Below, in pieces: positions 33,533 through 43,936 of a stretch of 64,000 nucleotides of DNA. The notes below the pieces were generated by a model. The model saw only the letters and a program-made list of their open reading frames with translations. It was not told the origin of the DNA and did not search any database. The stretch lies in NCBI RefSeq assembly GCF_030866805.1, contig NZ_CP133019.1, forward strand, positions 1,054,001 through 1,118,000, in the 5' to 3' direction. Numbering within the stretch: position 1 is the stretch's first letter; each line of letters begins with the position of its first letter. This stretch comes from Microbacterium terrisoli (lineage in GTDB: Bacteria; Actinomycetota; Actinomycetes; Actinomycetales; Microbacteriaceae). The translations under genes and the position numbers were made by a program.

Positions 33533-35803
33533 ATGACCGACTACGTCATCGCCGAGAACGAGGGCATCATCGACGCTCCGACCGCTCACGAAGAGGCCGC
33601 CGCCGAAGCCTCAGCCGGCGCTTGCCCGGTCGTGCACACCGGCCCGAGCCGGGTCGGTGGATCGTCTGCGCGCAACTGGTGGCCCAACCGGCTGAACCTG
33701 CGCGTTCTGGCGAAGAATCCGCCGGCGACCAACCCGCTGGGAGCCGAGTTCGACTACAAGAAGGCGTTCGAGACAGTGGATCTCGACGAGCTGCGCGCCG
33801 ACATCGTCGAGGTGCTGACCACACCACAGGACTGGTGGCCCGCCGACTTCGACAACTACGGACCTGCCGTCGTGCGCATGGCCTGGCACAGCGCCGGCAC
33901 CTACCGGGTCACCGACGGCCGCGGCGGTGGCAACACCGGGCAGCAGCGGTTCGCCCCGCTGAACAGCTGGCCCGACAACGCGGGACTCGACAAGCCGCGT
34001 CGCATCCTCTGGCCGGTCAAGAAGAAGTGGGGCCGGCGCGTCTCGTGGGCCGACCTGATGATCTTCGCCGGCAACGTCGCGATGGAGCAGATGGGGTTCA
34101 CGACATTCGGGTTCGCCGGTGGGCGAGTGGATGCCTGGGAGCCCGACGACGACGTCTACTGGGGCTCGGAGTCCACGTGGCTCGGCGACGAGAAGCGCTA
34201 CGAGCCGGGTGAGAAGCGAGACCTGGAGAACCCCCTCGCGGCCGTGCAGATGGGCCTGATCTACGTCAACCCAGAGGGCATCGGCGGCGACCCCGACCCG
34301 ATCGCGCTGGCCGGCGACATCCGCGAGACGTTCGCGCGCATGGCCATGAACGATGAAGAGACCGTTGCGCTGATCGCCGGCGGACACACGTTCGGCAAGA
34401 CGCACGGTGCGGGCTCCGCCGACCTGGTCGGCCCCGGCCCCGAAGACGCCCCGATGGAGCAGATGGGCCTGGGCTGGAAGAACTCCTTCGGCACCGGCAA
34501 GGGCGACGATCAGACCGCCAGCGGCATCGAGGTCACCTGGACCTACCACCCGACGCGCTGGGATGACGAGTACTTCCACATCCTGTTCGGCTACGAGTGG
34601 GAGCTCATGGAGAGCCCCGCCGGGGCCATGCAGTGGCGGCCGAAGAACGGCGGCGGCGCCGACATGGTGCCGATGGCGCACGACCCGAGCACGCGTCGCG
34701 AGCCCCGCATGCTCACCAGCGACCTGTCGCTGCGCTTCGACCCGATCTACGGTCCGATCTCGGCGAGGTTCCGCGACGACCCCGAGGCGTTCGCCGACGC
34801 GTATGCCCGCGCCTGGTTCAAGCTCACGCACCGTGACATGGGGCCGTCCTCGCGCTATCTCGGAAAGCTCGCACCCACCGAAGAGCTGCTCTGGCAGGAC
34901 CCGGTACCCGCCGTCGACCACGAGCTGATCGACGACGCGGATGCCGCCGCCCTCAAGCGGCAGATCCTCGACTCGGGGCTGACGATCTCGGAGCTGGTGT
35001 CCACCGCGTGGGCTTCGGCCGCGTCGTTCCGCAACAGCGACAAGCGCGGTGGCGCCAACGGCGCCCGGCTGGCGCTGGCGCCGCAGAACGGCTGGGAGGT
35101 CAACAACCCGGCCCGCAGCGCGAAGGTCATCGACGTTCTGCGCGGCATCAAGGACGGGTTCGAGGCATCCGGCGCACGCGTGTCGCTGGCCGACCTGATC
35201 GTGCTCGCCGGCAATGCGGGTGTCGAGAAGGCTGCGAAGGATGCCGGACACGACGTGGTCGTTCCCTTCCGGGCGGGTCGTACCGATGCCACGCAGGAGA
35301 AGACCGACGTCGCGTCGTTCGCCTACCTCGAGCCGATCGCCGACGGGTTCCGCAACTACGTCGGCCCGCTGGCCACGTCTGCAGAACTGCCGGCCGAGCA
35401 CCTGCTGGTCGACAAGGCGAGCCTGCTGAACCTGACCGCGCCCGAGATGACGGTGCTGATCGGGGGCCTGCGCGTGCTGGAGACCAACTGGGACGGCTCG
35501 ACGTACGGAGTGTTCACCGACCGCCCCGGTCAGCTCACGAACGACTTCTTCGTGAACGTGCTCGACATGGCCTACGAGTGGAAGCCGCTGGATCCGGGCT
35601 CGCACGCGTTCCAGGCCACGAACCTGGGCGACGGCGAGAAGAAGTGGGTGGGCACGCGCGCCGACCTCGTGTTCGGCTCGAACTCCGAGCTGCGCGCGGT
35701 CGCCGAGGTGTATGCGGCCGACGATGCGGGCGAGAAGTTCGTCGCCGACTTCGTCGCCGCCTGGACCAAGGTGCTCGAGCTCGACCGGTTCGACCTGGTC
35801 TGA
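33533..35803 (+). CDS. katG: catalase-peroxidase
   Basis: KatG decomposes hydrogen peroxide by catalase and peroxidase activities with heme b; it is a cytosolic dimer. The 756 residues comprise two peroxidase-fold halves, only the first binding heme. The distal site [12 protein letters not shown] gives Arg115, Trp118 and His119. The proximal heme ligand is His285 in [11 protein letters not shown]. The Met-Tyr-Trp crosslink needed for catalase activity is complete: Trp118, Tyr244 (GLIYVNPEG) and Met270 (RMAMND). The ATG is preceded by AAAGGGAAC. A strong hairpin terminator follows at 35847-35891. Confidence 0.97.
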   Translation: MTDYVIAENEGIIDAPTAHEEAAAEASAGACPVVHTGPSRVGGSSARNWWPNRLNLRVLAKNPPATNPLGAEFDYKKAFETVDLDELRADIVEVLTTPQDWWPADFDNYGPAVVRMAWHSAGTYRVTDGRGGGNTGQQRFAPLNSWPDNAGLDKPRRILWPVKKKWGRRVSWADLMIFAGNVAMEQMGFTTFGFAGGRVDAWEPDDDVYWGSESTWLGDEKRYEPGEKRDLENPLAAVQMGLIYVNPEGIGGDPDPIALAGDIRETFARMAMNDEETVALIAGGHTFGKTHGAGSADLVGPGPEDAPMEQMGLGWKNSFGTGKGDDQTASGIEVTWTYHPTRWDDEYFHILFGYEWELMESPAGAMQWRPKNGGGADMVPMAHDPSTRREPRMLTSDLSLRFDPIYGPISARFRDDPEAFADAYARAWFKLTHRDMGPSSRYLGKLAPTEELLWQDPVPAVDHELIDDADAAALKRQILDSGLTISELVSTAWASAASFRNSDKRGGANGARLALAPQNGWEVNNPARSAKVIDVLRGIKDGFEASGARVSLADLIVLAGNAGVEKAAKDAGHDVVVPFRAGRTDATQEKTDVASFAYLEPIADGFRNYVGPLATSAELPAEHLLVDKASLLNLTAPEMTVLIGGLRVLETNWDGSTYGVFTDRPGQLTNDFFVNVLDMAYEWKPLDPGSHAFQATNLGDGEKKWVGTRADLVFGSNSELRAVAEVYAADDAGEKFVADFVAAWTKVLELDRFDLV

Positions 35804-35846
35804 GCCAGACACGCGGCGAAGCGCCGCACCGTCGCCGAAAGTACGT

Positions 35847-35891
35847 CTGGCGGACGAGAGCGTGGGGAAAACCCATGCCCTCGTCCGCCAG
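35847..35891. terminator. hairpin terminator between katG and the aquaporin gene
   Basis: CTGGCGGACGAG (35847-35858) pairs perfectly with 35880-35891. The stem continues inward after one mismatch through GCGTGGG with CCCATGC (one G-U pair) to a short GAAAA-type loop. TTGTTCTCT follows on the + strand. It lies between convergent genes and probably stops transcription from both sides. Confidence 0.75.
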
Positions 35892-35924
35892 TTGTTCTCT
35901 CGCGGCCGGTGTGGTGGTGCTCGC

Positions 35925-36683
35925 TCAGAGCGCCTTCGGCTCGGGGAACAGGGCCTTGTGCAGGATGCCGGCCAGCGCGCCGCCGATCAGCGGGAACACG
36001 ATGAACGCCCACACCTGTGAGATGGCGCCGACTCCGCCGTAGATGGCCGTCGCGATCGAGCGGGCGGGGTTCAGCGAGCCGTTGTCGATCGGGATGGCCA
36101 CGAGCAGGCCCAGCGTCAGGGCCAGACCGATCGCGATGCCGGCGAACCCGGCCGGCGCACGGGTGCTGGTGGAACCTGCCACGACCATCACGAAGATGCA
36201 GGTCAGGACGATCTCGGCGACGATCGTGCCGCCCAGGCCGAACCCGGCAGGTGACTGGTCGGCGAAACCGTTGCTGGCGAACCCGCCCCTCTGCGCGGTG
36301 CTGAGCCACCCCGAAGGCCCGAACAGCCCCACGAGCACCAGCAGCGTCGAGGCGACGATGCCGCCGACGACCTGCCCGGCCCAGTAGCCGACGGCCTCTT
36401 TCCACGTCAGTCGGCCGGCGATGGTCAGTCCCAGCGTGATCGCGGGGTTGAAGTGACCACCCGAGATGGGGCCCCACGCGTAGATGCCGATCACGACGGT
36501 CAGTCCGAACGCGAGGGCGACCCCCAGGTAACCCACTCCCATGGGCGAGCCTGCCGGTCCCACGGCCGCATCGGCGGCGAACAGTGCGGTACCGACTCCG
36601 CCGAAGACCAGGACCAGGGTCCCGATCGCTTCGGCGACCACGCGCGTGACCAGCGGTGGTGCCTCGGGGGAGGAGTTCGACAT
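35925..36683 (-). CDS. aquaporin (MIP family, AqpZ-like)
   Basis: A 252-residue channel protein with six transmembrane helices and both half-helix NPA motifs: GGHFNPAIT near residue 77 and NGSLNPARS near residue 203. The absence of the Asp after the second NPA that marks glycerol facilitators favours a water channel. AAAGGAG stands 8 bases upstream of the start. It is read in the same direction as the ChaA-type gene, with a 145-bp gap, and converges on katG. Some aquaporins pass hydrogen peroxide, which would fit the neighbour, but selectivity cannot be read from the sequence alone. Confidence 0.92.
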   Translation of the reverse strand: MSNSSPEAPPLVTRVVAEAIGTLVLVFGGVGTALFAADAAVGPAGSPMGVGYLGVALAFGLTVVIGIYAWGPISGGHFNPAITLGLTIAGRLTWKEAVGYWAGQVVGGIVASTLLVLVGLFGPSGWLSTAQRGGFASNGFADQSPAGFGLGGTIVAEIVLTCIFVMVVAGSTSTRAPAGFAGIAIGLALTLGLLVAIPIDNGSLNPARSIATAIYGGVGAISQVWAFIVFPLIGGALAGILHKALFPEPKAL

Positions 36684-36828
36684 GTGGGGTCTCCTTTCGC
36701 AGATGACGCGAGGCTATCGGCTGGCGCCGTGCCTCACCCCAGTGCGACACGGCAAATGCACAGAGTCGGCCGTGCCGGATCGTCGCGGGCACGCGACGAC
36801 GTCACGGATATGCCGGCTACGGCATCCA

Positions 36829-38016
36829 TCACGCGAACAGCGTGAGTACGAACATCGCGAACAGCACGAGGTGGGCCGAGCCGTGGACGGCCGTCACCCG
36901 CCGCCCCGAGAACGTCGCGATCGAGAGCACCAGTGAGGCTGTCAGCAGCAGCGCCGTGACCGGATCGAGCGCGAACACCGGGTGCGCACCGGTGAGAAGG
37001 CCCACCATCAGCACCGCCGGAATCGTCAGGCCGACCGTCGAGACCAGCGCGCCGTGGCACAGGTTGATCACTCGTTGGATCTCACCTCGGTGCGCCGCGC
37101 GCACAGCGGTGACCGACTCGGGCAGGAAGACGATCGCCGCGATGATCACACCCGACAGCGTCGGCGGGGCCTGCAGCCGGGCGAAGCCGTCGTCGAGCAG
37201 CGCAGCCAGGTTGTGCGAGAGCAGGACGATCGGCGCCATCGTCGCCGCCAGGACCGCCGTGCGGGCGATGAGCTCGGTGCGGTGCGTCCGCGGCGACGGT
37301 GTGGAACGTCCGGCGGTGCCGCGTGCCGCCTGGCCTTCGGGCGACCGCATGCCGGCATGGGCATATGCGATCTCGACGTAGTCGCCGGCCTGTGCGCCGA
37401 TCTGCCGCCACAGGAAGAATCCGTATGACGCGAGGGTCAGGACGATGACGACGACCGCCGCCACGGGGGTGAACGTGCCGCCGGCGCCCGCAAGGGTGGG
37501 CAGGCCGAACACGAGGGCGAGGAGGGCCACGAGCATCCCGAGATACGTCGAGGTGCCCGTGCGGTTGTGGCGCAGCCCGCCGTGGCGCAGGCCGCCCGCC
37601 ACCAACGCGACACCGATCACGAGATTGAGGATGATCATCGACACGGCCAGCACCGAATCGCGCGCGATCGTCGCGTGCTCGCCCGGCCCGAGCATGATCG
37701 CGACGATCAGCACGACCTCGATCAGCACGATCGAGAGGGTGAGCACGAGGGTGCCCCAGGGGTCGCCCAGACGCTCGGCGAGGCGTTCGGCCTGCTGCAC
37801 GACGCCCAGTGCGCACACCACGACGACGCCGATCGTCGCGACCAGCACGGCGATGAGCACCGGTGTCGACGCGGCGTCGTGCAGCAGCGGTGCGGCGGCG
37901 GCGAGCAGACCGGCCGCGAGCCATCCGAGGGCGACGCGCGCGAGCGCTCCCGGGGTGAGTATCGCCCGGAGCGCCGTGGGCGCGGACGTGGGACCGGTGG
38001 GGACGTGGGCGTTCAT
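36829..38016 (-). CDS. ChaA-type calcium (sodium)/proton antiporter
   Basis: A 395-residue member of the calcium/cation antiporter superfamily with about eleven transmembrane segments. The two alpha-repeats characteristic of the family are visible: GTLVLTLSIVLIEVVLIVA in the N-terminal half and FLPESVTAVRAAHRGEIQR followed by NLCHGALVSTVGLTIPAV in the C-terminal half. Acidic residues in these repeats bind the ion. A hydrophilic loop (residues about 235-265) separates the halves. The ATG at 38016 gives a short N-terminus as in ChaA; in-frame starts further upstream (38052, 38106) are possible. It exports calcium or sodium in exchange for protons. Confidence 0.82.
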   Translation of the reverse strand: MNAHVPTGPTSAPTALRAILTPGALARVALGWLAAGLLAAAAPLLHDAASTPVLIAVLVATIGVVVVCALGVVQQAERLAERLGDPWGTLVLTLSIVLIEVVLIVAIMLGPGEHATIARDSVLAVSMIILNLVIGVALVAGGLRHGGLRHNRTGTSTYLGMLVALLALVFGLPTLAGAGGTFTPVAAVVVIVLTLASYGFFLWRQIGAQAGDYVEIAYAHAGMRSPEGQAARGTAGRSTPSPRTHRTELIARTAVLAATMAPIVLLSHNLAALLDDGFARLQAPPTLSGVIIAAIVFLPESVTAVRAAHRGEIQRVINLCHGALVSTVGLTIPAVLMVGLLTGAHPVFALDPVTALLLTASLVLSIATFSGRRVTAVHGSAHLVLFAMFVLTLFA

Positions 38017-38177
38017 CGCGGGACCTGTCTTCGGGGTCGTCCCCGTCGGCATCTCGCGGCGCCGGGTCGTCCCGGTCGTCGGCGTGCATCGTGCGCTGCG
38101 GGCCACGATAGCAACCGTGTCTGGGCGCTGCCCGGGCAGCAGCCGGACTGGGCGCCGCCTCAGGCGGCCGCCGCACG

Positions 38178-39479
38178 CTACAGGCGTCCGGCCGCTTTCA
38201 ATGCGAGGTAACGGTCGGCCAGCCGCGGGGGCAGGTCGTCGGCTCCCGCGGCCAGGGCCTCAGCCCCCGCCCGATTCACAGCCTGGGTGACCAGGTCGGC
38301 GTCGGCGATGGTCTGCTCGGTCGCGGCGGCGCGGTAGATCTCGCCGACCGTCGCGCGCGCGGCGACCCGCACGGCAAGGCCCGTGTCGGTCACCGTCCCC
38401 ACGAGCACCCGGGTCGAAGCGGCCAGCGACGGCAGCGACCCGAGAAATCCACGGGCGGCGGCAGGGTCGTCCTGCGCGGTCAGCAGCACCACCAGCGAGG
38501 GCCGCACGGTCAGCGACCGCACCTGCGCGAACGTCGCATCCCAGTCGGTGTCGATGAGGCTCGGCTCGACCGCGGCCATGGCGTCCACGAGCGCCGGCAG
38601 CAGCGCATCGCCGTCCACGCCCGAGACGCGTGCGCGCACCGCGCGGTCGAACATCAGCAGGTGCACGTGATCGCCCGCCTCGGCCGCCAGGGCCGCCAGC
38701 AGCAGAGCCGCTTCCATCTCGGCGTCCAGTCGCACGCCGTCGTCCACGCGCGCGGCAGAGGTGCGCCCGGTGTCGATGACGATCACGACGTGGCGGTCGC
38801 GCTCGGGTCGCCACGTGCGCAGCATCGTGGTGCCGGCCCGGGCTGTGGCCCGCCAGTCGATCGAGCGCACATCGTCGCCGCGCACGTACGGGCGCAGGCT
38901 GTCGAATTCGGTTCCCTGCCCGCGGATGAGCACGCTGGTGGCCCCGTCCAGCTCGCGCAGCCGCGCCAGGCGCGAGGGCAGGTGCCGGCGCGCGGTGAAC
39001 GGGGGAAGCACGCGCACGGCCCCGCGCACCGCGATCCGCCCCTGTCGGCCGGCGAGACCCAGAGGCCCCGCGCTGCGGATCACGACGAACTCACTGACCA
39101 GTTCTCCCCGCCGTCGCGGACGCAGCGGCACCTCGAAGCTCTGCGGCTGGTCCGGTTGCAGCCGCAGCAGAAGGCGGGATGCCGGAGCCCCCGCCGTCGG
39201 CTGCCACCCGTCGCGCATCCACCCGCGCAGCCGGCGCGGGCTGCGCGCGGCCACCGTCGTGATCACCGTGCTGTGCAGCAGCGCACGTCGCGGCACGTCG
39301 CGCTGCACGCGCACTGCGCGCGGCGATGCGGCGGAGGCGGCATCCACCCCTGCCAGCACTGCGCACAGCACGATCCAGCCGCCCGCGGTGATCCAGGCGT
39401 CCACGCCGGCGACGGCGAGCACGACCACCGGGATCACCCCGAGGGCGACCAGCAGGGGAAAGCGGCCGGTGAGATACAT
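38178..39479 (-). CDS. DUF58 domain protein
   Basis: A 433-residue protein with two N-terminal membrane segments (LLVALGVIPVVVLAVAG and ITAGGWIVLCAVLAGVDAA), a beta-rich middle and a DUF58 domain that continues as a von Willebrand A-like fold. The signature is DSLRPYVRGDDVRSIDWRAT followed by RDRHVVIVIDTGRTS, where the Asp-x-Gly-x-Ser is a MIDAS-like metal site. DUF58 proteins act with MoxR ATPases; the moxR gene is 18 bases upstream in the same transcript. It is the last gene of a five-gene operon starting at 43772. Confidence 0.9.
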   Translation of the reverse strand: MYLTGRFPLLVALGVIPVVVLAVAGVDAWITAGGWIVLCAVLAGVDAASAASPRAVRVQRDVPRRALLHSTVITTVAARSPRRLRGWMRDGWQPTAGAPASRLLLRLQPDQPQSFEVPLRPRRRGELVSEFVVIRSAGPLGLAGRQGRIAVRGAVRVLPPFTARRHLPSRLARLRELDGATSVLIRGQGTEFDSLRPYVRGDDVRSIDWRATARAGTTMLRTWRPERDRHVVIVIDTGRTSAARVDDGVRLDAEMEAALLLAALAAEAGDHVHLLMFDRAVRARVSGVDGDALLPALVDAMAAVEPSLIDTDWDATFAQVRSLTVRPSLVVLLTAQDDPAAARGFLGSLPSLAASTRVLVGTVTDTGLAVRVAARATVGEIYRAAATEQTIADADLVTQAVNRAGAEALAAGADDLPPRLADRYLALKAAGRL

Positions 39480-39497
39480 GTGCGAGTGGGCGGCTTT

Positions 39498-40510
<1,013 letters not shown>

Positions 40511-40514
<4 letters not shown>

Positions 40515-41731
40515 GAAGGGGTCCTCCCGGTGTCGGTGGATGAGGAGTCGGGGCGCAGTGCCGCCTGCGCGGCACGTTCGAGCGCGCCCAGCCGGTCGCT
40601 GAGATCGAGCAGATCGCGTTCGGTGTGCGGCACGTCGTCGATCAGGATGGCGCGCACCTGGATCCGCGGCATCCCGAGCAGGTCCGCAACGGCGTCGGAG
40701 ACGGCACCGGCGTCGGTGGTGCGGCCCAGCCCGTGCGCCCGCGCGAGGCGCACCAGGGCGCCCGCTCGCAATCGACCGGCCACGTGCGCGACGTCGCGCG
40801 AGCGCGCGTACAGGCGTGCGCGGCCGTCGGTGGTCTCGATCGCGCGGACGGTCACCGGCAGGTTCTCGGCCACGAGCGGCCCGAAACGCCGGCCCCGCCA
40901 GATCGCGGCGGCGATGCCGGCCACCAGCAGCAGGACGATCACCGGCGAGACCCATGACGGGGTCAGCTCGCCCAGGGTCGGCGGTTGGATGCCCGGGTCT
41001 GCGTTGCGCGGCACGAACCAGATCAGCGTGTCGTGCGCGCCCAGAAGGTTGACCGCCAGCGCGGCGTTGCCGTTCTGCGTGAGCGTGGCGTTGGTGAACA
41101 GCTCGGATCCGTCGATCGCGGTGATGCGCGAACCGGCCAGCGTGCGTTGCAGCAGGGCGACGTCCTGGCCCGAGCGGTAGCAGGTCTGCACATCCGGCTG
41201 CGCGCTGAGGGTGTACAGCGTGGCCGGCAGGATCGCTCCGGCGCGCACGGCGGCATCCACCGCGCACTGCGGGGCGACGGGTGCGTCGGCACCGAATCCT
41301 GCGGGCCTCGCATCGAACGTCAGACGCATGCCGCGGGCGAGCGGCTGCATGATGACGACGTCCTCGGCGGCGCCGCTCAACGAGCTGAAATGCTTGTCGG
41401 TCAGCAGCGGACTGTCGGGCAGCACGAGCGTCGCGTGGGCGTGCTGCCCGCCTCTGCGCCCCGCCTCGGCGAGCGCCCTGTCGACCTCGTCGCCCGTGCG
41501 CGCCACCTCGACGTGCACGCCGTGCGTGCTCAGCACGTGGGCCAGGGCCCGGGCGCCGTTCGCGCCGGTGGAGTCCGGGTCGAGCAGGTCGTGCTTGTTC
41601 CATTGCACGAGCCCGGCGATCACGGCGGCGGCGATCCCGCCGACCACGATCACGACGGCAATCACGACCCAGGCACCGGCGCGCCGACGGCGGCCGGGGG
41701 CGACGGTGGCGGCCGCTTCGATGACCGTCAC
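40511..41731 (-). CDS. DUF4350 domain membrane protein
   Basis: A 406-residue protein with a transmembrane segment near residues 20-40 (GAWVVIAVVIVVGGIAAAVIAG), an extracytoplasmic DUF4350 domain (STGANGARALAHVLSTHGVH) and a second membrane segment (VSPVIVLLLVAGIAAAIW) before a cytosolic tail. The GTG start at 41731 overlaps the stop of the DUF4129 gene as GTGA, which decides the start. DUF4350 genes are standard members of MoxR/DUF58 operons; a role in envelope assembly is likely but not demonstrated by the sequence. Confidence 0.88.
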
Positions 41732-42453
41732 TCGGCCGCTCCGTGTGAACGGGAGCCCGAGGATGAACTGCGCCCGGCACCCACCCGCTCGCGGGCGTGC
41801 GGTGCGGGCTCGCCATCCAGGGGCCGGTCGGCCCGCACGCCGTCGTCGGCGCGGGCCACGGTCGCATACAGGTCTGCGGTGCCGGGGCGGCGCAGATACC
41901 GGACGTCGTCGAACGCGTCGGCTGCGGCATCCACTGCGCCGGCGTGGGCGGGGAACACGCGGCCGGCGGCCCGCGCGAAGGAGTGCGTGGTCGCGCCCGG
42001 CGTCAGATCGACCGCTCCCCGTTCGACGGTGCCGCGAGCCAGAGCGCGGAAGCGCAGGATGACCGCCTCGCTCCAGTCCTGCGCGTCGGCGGCCGCAGCC
42101 GCGGTGCGCCGCAGTTCGGCAGCCGAACGCGTCTCGACGTCGCCGAACAGCTGCGACTGGCCGGCCGCGGTGCGCCGTGACAGGCGCGAGCGGCCCGAGA
42201 GCACCACCGCGACCACGATGAGGGCGATGAGCACGACGGCCACCCCCACCGCGAGCCACACGGCCCACACGCCGTCGGCGCTGCCGCTGAACAGGCTCGC
42301 GAAGAAGTCCTGCACGGCGCGGGCCATGCGGTCGATGGGCGTGGGGTGGGCGGCCGCATACGCCGGGTCGCTCAGTTCGTGCTGCGCCCACTGGCGTGCC
42401 TGTTCGGCATCGGGGGTCAGGGGAGGCGCGTCATCGGCGAGCAGGACGATCAC
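41728..42453 (-). CDS. DUF4129 domain membrane protein
   Basis: A 241-residue protein with one transmembrane helix (VWAVWLAVGVAVVLIALIVVAVVL, near residues 62-86) and a cytosolic C-terminal DUF4129 domain. The domain contains AQDWSEAVILRFRALARGTV and ATTHSFARAAG. The family always accompanies MoxR/DUF58 proteins and sometimes transglutaminase-like proteins. Start and stop overlap the flanking genes by 4 bp each, so expression is translationally coupled. Confidence 0.88.
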   Translation of the reverse strand: MIVLLADDAPPLTPDAEQARQWAQHELSDPAYAAAHPTPIDRMARAVQDFFASLFSGSADGVWAVWLAVGVAVVLIALIVVAVVLSGRSRLSRRTAAGQSQLFGDVETRSAAELRRTAAAAADAQDWSEAVILRFRALARGTVERGAVDLTPGATTHSFARAAGRVFPAHAGAVDAAADAFDDVRYLRRPGTADLYATVARADDGVRADRPLDGEPAPHARERVGAGRSSSSGSRSHGAAE

Positions 42454-43772
42454 GGCCGCTCCGCGTCATCGGAGGACGTACCCGGCGCGGTCCATTGGGT
42501 GGCCGTCGGGGCGCGGTCGGCGCCGGGCCCGGGATCGGCGGTCGGAGGCGATGCAGGCTCCCCGTCGCGAGTGTCGGGATGCCGCGGCTCGGCCGCCTGC
42601 GGTGCGGGCGACTGTCCATACGGTGCCTGCCCGTACGGTGCCCGTCCGTACGGTGCCTGTCCGTAGGGCGCCTGCTGCGGGTACCCGGCCGGCGCCGGCG
42701 CGTACTGCACGGGATACGCCGGTGGGCGCACGAGCGTCCGCCCGATGTGCTGCGTGTACGGGTCGGGCAGCGCGGTCGCCCCGGCGTCGCGTCGTTCGAC
42801 GTACTGCAGCAGGTCGAGGTCGAGGCCCTCGTGTCGCATCCGGGCATCGATGTACAGCAGCGAGGTCGCGGTGGCCTGCACCACCGCGGCCACCGATGAG
42901 ATCAGCAGACTGATGATCTGGGGCAGGGCGATCGCGACGATCAACGTGATGACCGAGGTCGTCTCGGGGTCGCCGGTGGGGGCGATCAGCGACCCGATGA
43001 GCCCGCCGAACAGCGAGAACGGGATCGCGACGATCTGGGCCACGACGCCGAAGATCACCTGGATCAGCACGATCACGCCCAGGATCGGCCAGAAGCGGGT
43101 GCGTGTCAGTCGCCACGAGCGCGCGATCGCGGTGCGGATGGTGCCGTGCTCGAGGATGATGACCGCCGGTGCCAGTTGCAGCTTGGTCGACAGCCACAGC
43201 ACGATCGGGATCGCCGCGAGCACCGCCAGGATCGTCAGCACGATGCCGATGATCGGTGCCATCGTGGCCACGGCGATGACGATCCCGGTGACGGCGGCGA
43301 CCGCGGCCAGCAGTGCGATGGCCACCAGCAGCGCATATCCGACCAGGCGCCACGCGACCGGCCGCACCTGCTGCCAGAGCCCGCGCAGCCGCAGGCGCTC
43401 GGCGACCACGGCGTGGGCGACCTCGGTGAGCACGACCCCCTGCACGATGATGCTCAGCGCCGCGGCGACCAGGCCCAGAGCGAACGAGACGACGGCGATG
43501 ATCGCGATCGACCCGGCCTGGATCTGCCTGTAGGCCTCGGTGTTCTGCGGCACATTGTCCAGTCGCGACAGCGACCAGAACGTCACCGCGCCCACGACCG
43601 CGGCGATCACCAGAAACCCCACGACCTGCACGACCATCGCGAAGCCGAGCAGCACGCGCGGGTTCTGGCGCAGCGCGGCGAACGAGCGCCCCAGAACGGT
43701 GCCGAACGAAAGCGGGTGAAGCGGGATGATACCCGGGCGCGGTGCGGGCGTCCAAGAGGGATAGGCGGTCAC
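42450..43772 (-). CDS. polytopic membrane protein with PYGQA-repeat tail
   Basis: A 440-residue protein, first gene of the MoxR operon. About six long hydrophobic segments fill residues 35-310 (for example IVIAVATMAPIIGIVLTILAVLAAIPIVLWL, shown in part). The arrangement fits the glycerophosphodiesterase-type membrane domain or DUF7847 family, without the catalytic domain. The cytosolic tail from about residue 335 has tandem PYGQA/PYGRA units, then a Pro/Asp-rich end. The start is set by the divergent gap to mtrA. Function unknown. Confidence 0.75.
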   Translation of the reverse strand: MTAYPSWTPAPRPGIIPLHPLSFGTVLGRSFAALRQNPRVLLGFAMVVQVVGFLVIAAVVGAVTFWSLSRLDNVPQNTEAYRQIQAGSIAIIAVVSFALGLVAAALSIIVQGVVLTEVAHAVVAERLRLRGLWQQVRPVAWRLVGYALLVAIALLAAVAAVTGIVIAVATMAPIIGIVLTILAVLAAIPIVLWLSTKLQLAPAVIILEHGTIRTAIARSWRLTRTRFWPILGVIVLIQVIFGVVAQIVAIPFSLFGGLIGSLIAPTGDPETTSVITLIVAIALPQIISLLISSVAAVVQATATSLLYIDARMRHEGLDLDLLQYVERRDAGATALPDPYTQHIGRTLVRPPAYPVQYAPAPAGYPQQAPYGQAPYGRAPYGQAPYGQSPAPQAAEPRHPDTRDGEPASPPTADPGPGADRAPTATQWTAPGTSSDDAERP

Positions 43773-43936
43773 GAAGCCTCCTCGCGCGGGACGGTTCCAT
43801 TCTCTATCGTGTCACACCCCTGCGCGGCTCCCACCGTCTTGCCCGCTGCCTCGGCTACGCTGTAGCAGGCGCACGGGGACTGCGCTACGCGATGTGCCGC
43901 GGACCGCGCGGCGGATGAGGGACCAGAACCATTCCG
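43773..43936. promoter_or_regulatory. divergent promoter region between the MoxR operon and mtrA
   Basis: This 164-bp spacer separates two operons read in opposite directions and must hold promoters for both. I see no clear sigma-factor consensus or strong palindrome. A short imperfect symmetry, GCTACGCTGTAGC, lies near 43855-43868. Confidence 0.4.
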
